Assembly: GCA_903632075.3 (NCBI GenBank)
Contig: CAHIKZ030003338.1
Span: forward strand, 248,001-312,000
Direction of reading: 5' to 3'
Origin: Acanthosepion pharaonis
Taxonomy: Eukaryota > Mollusca > Cephalopoda > Sepiida > Sepiidae
DNA: 64,000 bases
Positions within the stretch are counted from its first letter, which is position 1. Each line of letters opens with the position of its first letter. Shown here one piece after another: positions 47,746-61,000 of the stretch. The notes beneath the pieces are model-generated. The model had not been told where the DNA came from, ran no database searches, and saw nothing but the letters and a program-made list of their open reading frames with translations. The position numbers and the translations under genes are program-made.

Positions 47746-48462
47746 TTACCTGGTGATTTTCTTTTGGTGAATAAATTAGAATTAGGAATTTGAGTGTCTT
47801 TCTTTTGAAAGACTATAAATTAGAATATAGGAAGCCTGGTGTCTTTACTTTTTTAGAGAGAGACTATAGTTTTAGAATTAGGGAAATCTTTTGCACAGAA
47901 ATTCCAAATTAGAAATTTGAGTTTCAGCATCAGAGAGAGACTATAAAATTAAAAAGGAAGCCTGGTTCTTTACTTGCATCAGAGAGAAAATTGAAAAGGA
48001 AGCTAAATTAGAATATTTAGAAAAAAGCCTTTTGAATTTACTTGCATCAGAGAAAGGAGTCATAAATTTGTAAATATGGCTATCCATACACTATATTTAT
48101 CAGAAAATAAGAGACTATAATTATTCAAATTTATGAGAAATTTTCTTAACATTTCATCAAATTAGTTTTTACTTGCATCACTGGGGAAAAGACTATAAAT
48201 TAGAATATAAAAGCCTGAGGGTCTTTCTTGCATCAGAGAGACTGATAAATTAGAATATAGGAAGCCTATATCTTTATATGCATATAGATATAGAGCCTAT
48301 ATATTAGATATATAATCTGAATTACAGGTGATATCTTTACTTGCATCAAAAGACTATTAAATTATAAATTGAAGCCTGGTGTCTTTACAACTAAATCAGA
48401 GAGAGACTATAAATAAATTAAATTTTTTTTTTTTTAACTATAAAAGCCTTTTTTACTTGAAT
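47746..48462. repeat. Spacer S8, mosaic
   Basis: It starts TTACCTGGTGATTTTCTTTT and contains TTTGTAAATATGGCTATCCA near 48067, CAGAAAATAAGAGACTATAA, AACATTTCATCAAATTAG, a TA run and the terminal T-run with CTTGAATCAG. Satellite units replace several intermediate segments while the overall length stays close to S1. Confidence 0.8.
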
Positions 48463-51400
48463 CAGAAAGAGACTATAAATTAGAATATAGAAAGTCTGAG
48501 AGTCTTTACTTGCATCAGAGAGAGACTATAAATTAGAATATAGGAAGCCTGAGTGTCTTTACTTGCATCAGAAAGAGACTATAAATTAGAATATAGGAAG
48601 CCTGAGTGTCTTTACTTGCATCAGAGAGAGACTATAAATTAGAATATAGGAAGCCTGGAGGGTCTTTACTTGCATCAGAGAGAGACTATAAATTAGAATA
48701 GGAAGCCTGAGTGTCTAGAACTTGCATGAGAGAGAGACTATAAATTAGAATATAGGAAGCCCTGAGTGTCTTTACTTGCATCAGAGAGAGACTATAAATT
48801 AGAATATAGGAAGCCCTGAGGTCTTTTACTTGCACCAGAGAGAGACTAAAATTAGAATATAGGAAGCCTGAGTGTCTTTACTATAGAATTAGAATTGCAT
48901 CAGAGAGACTATAAATTAGAATAGGGGAAGCCTGAGGGTCTTTACTTGCATGAGAGAGAGAGACTATAAATTAGAATATAGGAAGCCTGAGTGTCTTTAC
49001 TTGCATCAGTGAGAGAGACTATAAATTAGAAATAAAGGAAGCCTGAGTGTCTTTACTTGCATCAGAGAGAATTATAAATTAGAATATAGGAAGCCTGAGT
49101 GTCTTACTTGCATCAGAGAGAGACTATAAATTAGAATATAGGGGAAGCCTGAGAGGTCTTTACTTGCATCAGAGAGAGACTATAAATTAGAATATAGGAA
49201 GCCTGGAGTGTTCATACTTGCATCAGAGAGAGAGACTATAAATTAGAATATAGGAAGCCTGAGTGTCTTTACTTGCATCAGAGAGACTATAAATTAGAAT
49301 ATAGGAAGCCTGGAGTGTCTTTACTTGCATCAGAGAGAGAGAGACTATAAAACAGAACATAGGAAGCCCGAGGGCCCTTACTTGCATCAGAGAGACTATA
49401 AATCAGAATATGCAAAGAGAGAGACTGCATAAATAGATAAATAGGAAGCCTGAGTGTCTTTACTTGCATCAGAGAGAGACTATAAATTAGAATATAGGAA
49501 GCCTGAGTGTCTTTACTTGCATCAGAGAGAGACTATAAATTAGAATATAGGAAAACTTGCATCAGAGAGAGACTATAAAGGCCTAGAAATATAGGAAGCC
49601 TGGAGTGTCTTTTACTGGCATCAGAGAGAGACTATAAATTAGAAATAGGAACCTAGGAAATTTAGCTTGCATCAGAGAGAGATTATAAATTAGAATATGG
49701 AAGCCTAGAGTGTCTTTACTTGCATCAGAGAGAGAGACTATAAATTAGAATATAGGAAGCCTGAGTGTCTTTACTTGCATCAGAGAGAGACTATAAATTA
49801 GAATAACCTAGGTCTTTAGGAAGACTATAAATTAGAAATGAGGAAGCCTGAGTGTCTGCATCAGAGAGAGAGACTATAAATTAGAATATAGGAAGCCTGG
49901 AGTGTCTTTACTTGCATCAGAGAGAGACTATAAATTAGAATATAGGAAGCCTGGAGTGTCTTTACTTGCATCAGAGAGAGACTATAAATTAGAATACAGG
50001 GAAGCCTGAGGTCTTTACTTGCATCAGAGAGAGACTATAAATTAGGAATATAGGAACCTGAGTGTCTTTTACTTGCATCAGAGAGAGAGACTATAAATTA
50101 GGAATATAGGAAGCCTGAGTGTCTTTTACTTGCATCAGAGAGGAGACTATAAATTAGAATATAGGAATCAATGTCTTTACTTGCAGAGAGACTATAAATT
50201 AGAATATAGGAAGCCTGAGGGTCTTTACTTGCATCAGAGAGAGACTATAAATTAGAATATAAGAAGTCTGAGGCATCAGAGAGAGACTATAAATTAGAAT
50301 ATAGGAAGCCTGAGTGTCTTTTTACTTGCATCAGAGAGAGACTATAAATTAGGAATATAGGAAGCCTGAGTGTCTTTACTTGCATCAGAGAGACTATAAA
50401 TTAGAATATAGGAAGCCTGAGTGTCTTTACTTGCATCAGAGAGAGACTATAAATTAGAATATAGGAAGCCTGAGTGTCTTTACTTGCATCAGAGACTATA
50501 AATTAGAATATAGGAAGCCTCAGTGTCTTTACTTGCATCAGAGAGAGAGACTATAAAATTAGAAATAGGAAGCCTGAGTGTCTTTTTACTTGCATCAGAG
50601 AGAGACTATAAATTAGAATATAGGGGAAGCCTGAGTGTTTTACTTGCATCAGAGAGAGACTATAAATTAGAATATAGGAAGCCTGAGTGTCTTTTACTTG
50701 CATCAGAGAGAGAGAGACTATAAATTAGAATATGGGAAGCCTGGAGTGTCTTTACTTGCATCAGAGAGAGACTATAAATTAGAATATAGGAAGCCTAAGT
50801 GGTCTTTGCATCAGAGAGAGACTATAAATTAGAATATAGGAAGCCTGGGTGTCTTTAGTTGCATCAGAGAGACTATAAATTAGAAATATAGGAATCTGAG
50901 TGTCTTTACTTGCATCAGAGAGAGAGACTATAAATTAGAATATAGGAAGCCTGAGGGTCTTTACTTGCATCAGAGAGACAATAAATTAGAATATATACAA
51001 GGAAGCCTGGACTATAAATTTTAGGAAACCATCAGAGAGACTATAAATTAGAAATATAGGAAGCCTGGTGTCTTTTACTTGCATCAGAGAGACTATAAAT
51101 TAGAATATAGGAGGCCTGGTGTCTTTACGCATCAGAGAGAGTATAAATTAGAATTGCATCAGAGAGGGACTATATAATTAGAATATGGAAGCCTGAGTGT
51201 CTTTACTTGCATCAGAGACTATAAAAAGAGAGACTGATGTGTTTACTTGCATCAGAGATTAGACTATAAATTAGAATAGGAAGCATCCTATAAATTAGAA
51301 TATGGAGTGTCTTTACTTGCATCAGAGAGAGACTATAAATTAGAATATAGGAAGCCTGAGTGTCTTTACTTGCATGTCACTAGAGGGAGACATCAAATTA

Positions 51401-52232
51401 GGGAAGAATATAGGAAGCCTGAGTGTCTTTACTTGCATCAGAGAGAGAGAGGGACAAGGTGTCTTTAAATTAGAATATAGGGAAGCCTAAGTGTCTTTAC
51501 TTGCATCAGAGAGAGACTATAAATTAGAATATAGAGAGTGTGTCTTTAAATCAGAAACTATAAAATTAGAATATATGGAAGCCTGAGTGTCTTTACTTGC
51601 ATCAGAGAGAGAGACTATAAATTAGAATATAGGAAGCCTGGGTGTCTTTACTTGCATCAGAGAGAGGCTACCATTAGAATAGACTAAATTAGAAATATAA
51701 ATTAGGAAGCCTGAGTGTTTTTACTTGCATCGAAGAGAGAGACTATAAATTAGAATATAGGAAGCCTGAGTGTCTTTACTTGCATCAGAAGAGAGAGACT
51801 ATAAATTAGAATATAGAAGCTAGAATTAGAATAAAGCCTGATTTTCTTGCATCAGAGAGAGACACTATAGAATTAGAATACTTACAAAGAAGGTGTCTTT
51901 ACTTGCATCAGAGAGAGACTATATAAATTAGAATATAGGAAGCCTGGAGTGTCTACTTGCATCAGAGAAAGAGACTATAAATTAGAATATAGGAAGCCTG
52001 AGGTTCTTACTTGCATCAAAAAGATTATAAATTAGAAATAGGAAGCCTGAGTGTCTTTACTTGCATCAGAGAGAGAGAGACTATAAATTAGAATATAGGA
52101 AGCCTGAGTGTCTTTACTGGCATCAGAGAGAGACTATAAATTAGAATATAGGGGAGTGTCTTTAGCATCTGAGCAAGTGCCTGAGTGTCTTTACTTGCAT
52201 CAGAGAGAGACTATAAACAAGGAATATAGGAA
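48463..52232. repeat. Satellite block between S8 and S9
   Basis: Many one-base insertions (GGAGTGTC, AGGAATATAGG). It ends with an ACTGGCATCAG unit at 52118, two units before S9. Confidence 0.8.
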
Positions 52233-53010
52233 GTTTGAAGACTGTCAATTTTTACCTGGTGATTTTACTTTTGGTGAAGAATAGGAAGCCTGAGTGTCTT
52301 TATTTTCATTTTGAAAGATAAAACTTTTAATACTAATTTTAATTTTAATAATTTTAATAATTAAGCCTTAATTTTAATTGCATTTTTAGAGAGACTTTTA
52401 AATTCAAAGGTGTCTTTATTTGCATCAGAGAGACTATAAATTATTAATTAAAAACTGTCTTTACATAATTATAAAATAGAATATAGGAAGCTGGTGTCTT
52501 TAAAGCATACAGACTATTTTAAAAGAATTTTGAATTTTTTTACTTGCATGTATAAAATAGAGGAAGCCTTTTTTAAATATGGCTATCTATACAGTGTCTT
52601 TATAATCAGAAAATAAGAGAATAATTATTCAAAATTCTTTATTGCATCAAAGAGACATAACATTAGAATCAGGAAGTGTCTTTACTTGTATGAGAAGACT
52701 ATAAATTAAGTCTATAAAAGCCAAAAATGTCTAGAATTACTTGTCATCAAGTCATTAAATTAGGACTAGGAAGAATTTGCATCTAGGAAACTGGTGTGTT
52801 TTTCTTATCAGATATATAGACTATAAATAGAATATAATATATCAAAGTACTAAATTAGTCTTTACTTATTTAAGAAAAGACTATAAATTAGAATATAAAT
52901 TGAAAAGACTGTAAATTAGAATACAACTAAACTTGCCCTTCATCAGAGAACTTAAAATAAATATAAATTTTTTTTTTTTTTAAGCCTTTTTTTTTCTTGA
53001 ATCAAAAAAG
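52233..53010. repeat. Spacer S9, mosaic
   Basis: Opens TTTGAAGACTGTCAATTTTT, then ACCTGGTGATTTTACTTTTG. It keeps AAACTTTTAATACTAATTTT, AGAATTTTGAATTTTTT, AATATGGCTATC, AAGTCTATAAAAGCC and the final T-run with CTTGAATCAAAAAAGAG. TGTCTTTA and GACTATAAATTAG words are scattered at S1-equivalent positions. Confidence 0.8.
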
Positions 53011-55076
53011 AGTCTATAAATTAGAAATATAGGAAGCCTGAGGTCTTTCTTCATCAGAGAGAGAGACTATAAATTAGAATATAGGAAGCCTGAGTGTCTT
53101 TACTTGCATCAGAGAAGACTATAAATTAGAATATAGGAAGCCTGGTGTCTTTACTTGCATCAGAGAGAGACTATAAATTAGGGAATATAGGAAGCCTGAG
53201 TGTATCTTTACTTGCATCAGAGAGACTATAAATTAGGAATATAGGAAGCCTGAGTGTCTTTACTTGCATCAGAGAGAGACTATAAATTAGAATAAAGGAA
53301 GCCTGAGTGTCTTTACTTGCATCAGAGAGAGACTATAATTAGAATATAGGAAGCCTGAGGTCTTTACTTGCATCAGAGAGAGACTATAAATTAGAATATA
53401 GGGAAGCCTGAGGGTCTTTACTTGCATCAGAGAGAGAGAGAGACTAAATTAGAATATAGGAAGCCTGGTGTCTTTTTGCATCAGAGAGAGACTATAATTA
53501 GAAAATATAGGAAGCCTAATGTCTTTACTTGCATCAGAGAGAGAGAGAGACTATTAAATTAGGAAGCCTGAATATACGAAGAGACTATAAATTAGAATAT
53601 TGGGCCTGATGTCTTTGCATTAGAGAGAGAGACTATAAATTAGAATATAGGAAACCTGAGTGTCTTTACTTGCATCAGAGAGAGACTATAAATTAGAATA
53701 TAGGAAGCCTGAGGGTCTTTTACTTGCATCAGAGAGGAGAGACTATAAATTAGGAATATATGTGGAAGCCCTGAGGGTCTTTACTTGCATCAGAGAGAGA
53801 CTATAAATTAGAATAAAAGGAAGCCCTCAGAGAGGACTATAAATTCTTAGGAAGCCTGCACTTGCAGAGAGAGAGACTATAAACTAGGGAGTATAGGAAG
53901 CCTGAGTGTCTTTTACTTGCATCAGAGAGAGACTATAAATTAGAATATAGGAAGCCTGAGTGCCTTTACTTGCATCAGAGAGACTATAAATTAGAAATAT
54001 AGCCCTGGTGTCCTGAGGTCTTTACTTGCATCAGAGAGAGACTATAAATTAGAATATAAGGAAGCCTGGAGTGTCTTTACTTGCATCAGAGAGACTATAA
54101 ATTAAAATATAGGAAGCCTGAGTGTCTTTACTTGCATCAGAGAGAGACCTATAAATTAGAATATAGGAAGCCTGGAGTGTCTTTACTTGCATCAGAAGAG
54201 ACTATAAATTAGAATATAGGAAGCCTGGAGTGTCTTTACTTGCATCAGAGAGAGACTATAAATTAGAATATAGGAAGCCTGAGTGTCTTTGCATCAAGAG
54301 AAGACATAAATTAGAATTACTTGCATCAGAGAGAGAGACTATAAATTAGAATATAGGAAGCCTGAGTGTCTTTACATGCATCAGAGGAGACTATAAATTA
54401 GAATATAGGAAGCCTGAGTGTCTTTACTTGCATCAGAGAGAGAGACTATAAATAGAATAGAATATAGGAAATTAGGATTGGAGTGTCTTTACTTGCATGA
54501 TTATAAAATTAGAATAGAGAAGAGATGTCTTTACATCAGAGAGACTGTAAATTAATATAGGAAGCCTGAGTGTCTTTACTTGCATCAGAGGGAGACTATA
54601 AATTAGAATATAGAAGCCTGAGAGAGTATAAATTAGAATACTTGCATCAGAGAGAGACTATAAATTAGAATATAGGAAGCCTGGTGTCTTTACTTGCATC
54701 AGAGAGAGAGACTATAAATTAGAATATATATGGGAAAGAGCCTGAGGGTCTAAATTAGAATATAGGAAGCTTGCATCAGAGAGAGACTATAAATTAGAAT
54801 ATAGGAAGCCTGGAGTGTCTTTACTTGCATCAGAGAGAGAGAGACTATAAATTAGAATATAGGAAGCCCTGAGTGTCTTTACTTGCATCAGAAAGACTAT
54901 AAATTAGAATATAGGAAGCCTGAGTGTCTTTACTTGCATCAGAGAGAGACTATAAATTAGAATATAGGTAGCCTAATTGTCTTTACTTGCATCAGAGAGA
55001 GACTATAAATTAGAATATAGGAAGCCTGAGTGTCTTTACTTGCATCAGAGAGAGACTATAAATTAGAACAAGGAAG
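53011..55076. repeat. Satellite block between S9 and S10
   Basis: Units with frequent GGAATATAGG and CCCTGAG variants. Chimeric stretches lie near 53560-53600 and 54460-54560. Confidence 0.8.
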
Positions 55077-55751
55077 TTTGAAATGGACTATTTACCTGAG
55101 GAGCCTTTGTCTTTTGCATCAGAGAATGAAATTTTACATTTGTCTTTACTTTTTGAAAGATAAAACTTTTAATACTAATGTTAGAATAGAGACTATTTAG
55201 AATGCCTAGTGTTTTAATTTTTAGTTTTTATAAGTTTTAGTGTCTTTTTAAAAGAGACAAATTAATTTGCATCAGCATTAGAGATATAGGATTAATTAAA
55301 AAACTGTCTTTACTAATGCAAATCAAAAAGCTATAAATTCCAGCAAAGACTATTTTAAAAAGAATTTAGAATTTTTTTATGACATGTATAAGCCTGAGTG
55401 TCTTTACTTGCATCAGAGAGAGATTATAAATAAGAGCAATAATTAAGCAAAGTGTCTTTATTGGAAATTTTTAAAATTTCATCAGCAAGTGAGAGAGAGA
55501 AGTCTATAAAAAGAAAATACCTAAAGCTTACCATGTCTGCAAAGTCATTCTGTCTTTACTTGACCATGAGATTATATATATATATATATAATTATATATA
55601 TATAGTTATAATCTGCATTGGCTAGGTGATAGTTATTTAATGTCTTTAATTATATAAATTGAAAAAGCTTAGTACAACTAAAATGAAGAGCACAGGAATT
55701 ATAAAGGAATTCCTAAATTTTTTTTTTTAACTTTTTTTTTCTTGAATCAAA
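55077..55751. repeat. Spacer S10
   Basis: One of the best later copies: TTTGAAATGG, AATGAAATTTTACATTTGTC, TTTTGAAAGATAAAACTTTT, CCTAAAGCTTACCATGTCTG, a TA run at 55572-55610, ATCTGCATTGGCTAGGTGAT, AAGAGCACAGGAATT and the T-run. Satellite words interrupt 55180-55210 and 55395-55430. Confidence 0.85.
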
Positions 55752-57360
55752 AGACTATAAATTAGAATATAGGGCCTGAGGTCTTTACTTGCATCAGAGA
55801 GAGACTATAAATTAGAATATAGGAAGCCTGAGTGTCTTTACTTGCATCAGAGAGAGACTATAAATTAGAATATAGGCCTGGAGTGAGAGAGACTATAAAT
55901 TAGAACATAGGAAGCCTGGAGGTTCTTTACTTGCATCAGAAAGAGACTATAAATTAGAATATAGGAAGCCCGAGTGTTCATACTTGCATCAGAGAGAGAC
56001 TATAAATTAGAATAAAGGAAGCCCGAGTGTCTTTATTTGCATCAGAGAGACTATAAATTAGAATATTAGGGAAGCCTAGGAGTGTGTCTTTACTTGCATC
56101 AGAGAGAGACTATAAATTAGAATATAGGAAGCCTGAGGGTCTTTCTTGCATCAGAGAGAGACTATAAATTAGAATATAGGAAGCCTGAAAGTGTCTTTAC
56201 TTTGCATCAGAGAGAGACTATAAATTAGAATATAGGAAGCCTGAGGGGTCTTTACTTGCATCAGAGAGACTATAAATTAGAACATAGGAAGCCTGAGGGT
56301 CTTTACTTGCATCAGAGAGAGACTATAAATTAGAAATATAGGAAGCCTGAGTGTCTTTACTTGCTATAAATTAGAATATAGAGAGAGACTATAAATTAGA
56401 ATATAGGAAGCCTGAGTGTCTTTACTTGCATCAGAGAAGAGAGACTTATCAGAGGGCTAAATAGAATATACAAAGGAAGCCTGAGTGTCTTTACTTGCAT
56501 CAGAGAGAGACTATAAATTAGAATATAGGAAGCCTGAGTGTCTTTACTTGCATCAAGAGAGAGACTATAAATTAGAATAGAAACCTGGAGTGAGATCAGA
56601 GAGACTGTAAATTAGAATGTCAGGTTTACTTGCATCAGAGAGACTGTAAATTAGAATATAAATTAGAATATAGGACTATAAATTAGCCTGAGCCTGTGTT
56701 TTACTTGCATCAGAGAGAGAGACAATAAATTAGAATATAGAAACCTGAACTTGCATCAGAGTGACTCTTTAATATAGGAAGCCTGAGATTTACTTGCATC
56801 AGAGAGACTATAAATTAGAATATAGGAAGCCTGAGTGTCTTTACTTGCATCAGAGAGAGGGATATATAAATTACTTGGGACTATAAAATTAGAATAGGAA
56901 GCCTGAGTGTCTTTACTTGCATCAGAGAGACTATAAATTAGAATATAGGAAGCCGAAGGTGTCTTGCATCAGAGAGACTAGAAATTAGAATATAGGAAGT
57001 TTGAGGTCTTTACTTGCATCAGAGGACTATAAATTAGAATATAGGAAGCCGGTGTCTTTACTTGCATCAGAGGAGAGAGACTATAAATTAGAATATAGGA
57101 AGCCTGAGTGTCTTTACTTGCATCAGAGAGAGAGACTATAAATTAGAATATAGGAAGCCTGAGGGTCTTTACACTTGTATCAGAGAGACTATAAATTAGA
57201 ATATAGAAGCCTGAGGTCTTTACTTGCATCAGAGAGACTATAAATTAGAATATAGGAAGCCTGAGTGTCTTTACTTGCATCAGAGAGAGACTATAAATTA
57301 GAATATAGGAAGCCTGAGTGTCTTTACTTGCATCAGAGAGACTATAAATTAGAATATAGG
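55752..57360. repeat. Satellite block between S10 and S11
   Basis: Contains CAGAAAGAGAC (55938), GTGTTCATACTTGCATCAG (55974) and AATAAAGG (56010) as consecutive variant units, matching 46.29-46.37 kb. Confidence 0.8.
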
Positions 57361-58027
57361 AAAGTGTCTTTTTGCATCAGGTGATTTTTTCTTTAGAATA
57401 TTGGAAAGTGTCTTTGCATCTTGAAAGACTAAAAATATTTAATACTAATTTAGACTATTAATAATATAGGAAGCCTGATTTTGTCTTTAGTTTGCATAAG
57501 TTTAAATCTTTTAAAACTCCAAATATTTGCATCATTAGAATATAGTTAGAAATTAAAGCCTGATTGTCTAATCAGAAAGACAAAAGCTAAATATAGGAAG
57601 AGAGTATTTTAAAAAAAATAATTTTGAATTTTTTTCTGCATGTATAAAGCCAATTTAAAATAAATATGGTTATCCTGTCTTTACATCATCAGATCAGACT
57701 ATAAATTAGAATTATGAGGAAGCCTGAGGGTCTTTAACATTTCATCAGGAAGTGAGACTATAAATTATAAATATTCAAAAATATGTCTTTACTTCATGTC
57801 TGCAAGTCATTCTGACTGGTGTCTTTACTTAAATCAGACCATGAGATTATAAATTAGAATATATATAGGTGTCTTTACTGGCTAGGAGACTATATTAAAT
57901 TAAAAAGTGTCTTTATTTTTAATTATTAAATTGGAAAAGTGTCTTTAGTACATCTAAACTGAAGAGCACTATAAATTAAGAATAATAGGAACTTTTTTTT
58001 TTTTAACTTTTTTTCTTGAATCAAAAG
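57361..58027. repeat. Spacer S11, mosaic
   Basis: GCATCAGGTGATTTTTTCTTT opens it. AATACTAATTTAG, TTTGAATTTTTTTCTGCATG, AACATTTCATCAGGAAGTGA, CTTCATGTCTGCAAGTCATT, CATCTAAACTGAAGAGCAC and a T-run with CTTGAATCAAAAGAG follow in S1 order. The TA microsatellite is almost gone. Confidence 0.8.
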
Positions 58028-61000
58028 AGACTATAAATTTAGAATATAGGAAGCCTGAGTGTCTTTACTTGCATCAGAGAGAGACTATAAATTAGAATAT
58101 AGGAAGCCTGAGTGTCTTTTACTTGCATCAGAGAGAGACTATAAATTAGAATATAGGAAGCCTGAGTGTCTTTACTTGCATCAGAGAGACTATAAATTAG
58201 AATATAGGAAGCCTGAGGGTCTTTACTTGCATCAGAGTCTTATAAAATAAATTAGAATATATACAGGTGTCTTTTTGCATCAGAGAGATTATAAAAATAG
58301 AATATAGGAAGCCTGAGTGTCTTTTACTTGCATCAGAGAGAGACTATAAATTAGAAATATAGGAAGCCTGAGTGTCTTTACTTGCATCAGAGAGAGACTG
58401 TAAATTAGAATATAGGAAGCGGGAGTGTCTTTACTTGCATCAGAGAGACTATAAATTAGAATATAGGAAGCCTGAGGGTCTTTACTTGCATCAGAGAGAA
58501 GACTATAAATTAGAATATATAGGAAGCCTGAGTGTCTTTACTTGCATCAGAGAGAGACTATAAATTAGAATAAAGGAAAACTGAGGGGTCTTCATTGCAT
58601 CAGAGAGAGACTATAAATTAGAATATAAAGGGTGTCTTCTTGCATCAGAGACTATAAATTAGAATAAGGCCTTTGTCTTTACTTGCATCAGAGAGAGACT
58701 ATAAAATTAGAATATAAAAGGTGAAGCATCAGAGAGAGACTATAAATTAGAATATAGGAAGCCATCTTTACTTTGCAGAGAGACTATAAATTAGAATAGA
58801 GGAAGCCTGAGTGTCTTTACTTGCATCAGAGAGAGATCAATTAGAATATAGAAGCCTGGGTGTCTTTATGCATCAGAGGGACTAAATTAGAATATAAGCC
58901 TGAGTGTTTACTTGCATAGGAGTGTGTCTTTACTTGCATCAGAGAGAGACTATAAATTAGAATATTAGCCAGGTCCTGCATCAGGGTGTCTTTTACTGGC
59001 AGTGTACTTTACTTGCATCAGAGAGACTATAAATTAGAAAATAGGAAGCCTGGTGTCTTTACTTGCATCAGAGAGAGAGAGACTATAAATTAGAATGTAA
59101 TACCCTGGTGAGCTATGTCTCTTTACTTGGGAATATAGGAAGCCTGGGGTCTTTCAGAGAGAGACTATAAATTAGAATATAGGAAGCCTGAGTGTCTTTA
59201 CTTGCATCAGAGAGAGACATAAATTAGAATATAGGAACCTGAGTGTCTTTACTTGCATCTATAAGTGGGAGAGAGAGAGAGACTATAAATTAGAATATAG
59301 GAAGCCTGAGTGTCTTTACATGCATCAGAGGGAGACTATAAATTGGAATATAGGAAGCCTGAGGTGTCTTTACTTGCATCAGAGAGAGAGACTATAAATT
59401 AGAACATAGGAAGCCCGATGGGTGTCTTTACTTGCATCAGAGAGAGACTATAAATTAGAACATAGGGAAGTCTTCTCATCGAGTGTCTTTACTTACATCA
59501 GAGGGAGACTATAAATTAGAATATAAAAATTAGAACATAGGAAGCCTAGAGTGTCTTTCTTTGCATCAGAGAGACTATAAATTAGAATATAGGAAGCCTG
59601 AGTGTCTTTACTTGCATCAGAGAGAGAGATTATAAATTAGAATATGGCATCAGAAGACTATAAATTAGAGTGTCTTTACTTGCATCAGAGGGAGACTATA
59701 AATTAGAATATAGGAAGCCTGAGTGTCTTTACTTGCATCAGAGAGAGAGACTATAAATTAGAATATAGGAAGCCTGAGTGTCTTTACTTGCATCAGAGAG
59801 AGACTATAAATTAGAATATAGGAAGCCTGAGTGTCTTTACTTGCATCAGAGAGAGAGAGACTATAAATTAGAATATAGGAAACCTGGAGTGTCTTTTACT
59901 CTGCATCAGAGAGAGACTATAAATTAGAATACAGGGGAAGCCCTGGACTATGATTAGAATATAGGAAGCCTGGTGTCTTTACTTGCATCTGAGAGAGACT
60001 ATAAATTAGAATAGAGGAAGCCTGAGGCCTTTACTTGCATCAGCCAATTAGAGAGAGAGACTATAAATATAAGAAATACAGGAAGCCTTAGGGTCTTTAC
60101 TTGCATCAGAGAGAGACTATAAATTAGAATATAGGAAGCCTGAGTGTCTTTACTTGCATCAGAGAGAGACTATAAATTAGAATATAGGAAGCCCGAGTGT
60201 CTATACTTGCATCAGAAAGAGACTATAAATTAGAATATAGGAAGCCTGAGTGTCTTTTCTTGTATCAGAGAGAGAGAGACTATAAATTAGAATATAGGAA
60301 GCCTGAGTGTCTTTACTGGCATCAGAGAGAGACTATAAATTAGAATATAGGAAGCCTGAGTGTCTTTACTTGCATCAGAGAGAGACTATAAATTAGAATA
60401 TAGGAAGCCTGAGTGTCTTTTCTTGCATCAGAGAGAGACTATAAATTAGAATAGAGAAGTTTATGTGTCTTTACTTGCATCAGAGAGAGGGACTATAAAT
60501 TAGAATATAGGAGCCTGAGTGTCTTTACTTGCATCAGAGAGGACTATAAATTGGGAATAATATAGGAAGCCTGAGAGTCTTTATTTGCACTGGGAGAGAC
60601 TATAAATTAGAAATATAGGAAGCCCGAGCATCTTTACTTGCATCAGAGAGACTGTAAATTAGAAATATAGGAAGCCTGAGGTCTTCTTGGCATCAGAGGG
60701 AGACTATAAATTAGAATATAGGAAGCCTGAGTGTCTTTACTTGCATCAGAGAGACTATAAATTAGATATAGGAAGCCTGAGTGTCTTTACTTGCATCAGA
60801 GAGAGACTATAAATTAGAATATAGGAAGCCTGAGTGTCTTTACTTGCATCAGAGGGAGACCATAAATTAGAATATGGAAGCCTGAGTGTCTTTGCTTGCA
60901 TCAAGAGAGAGACTATAAATTAGAATATAGGAAGCCTAAGGAGGTCTTTAGCCTGGCAGATCATCAGAGAGACTATAAATTAGAATATAGGAAGCCTGAG

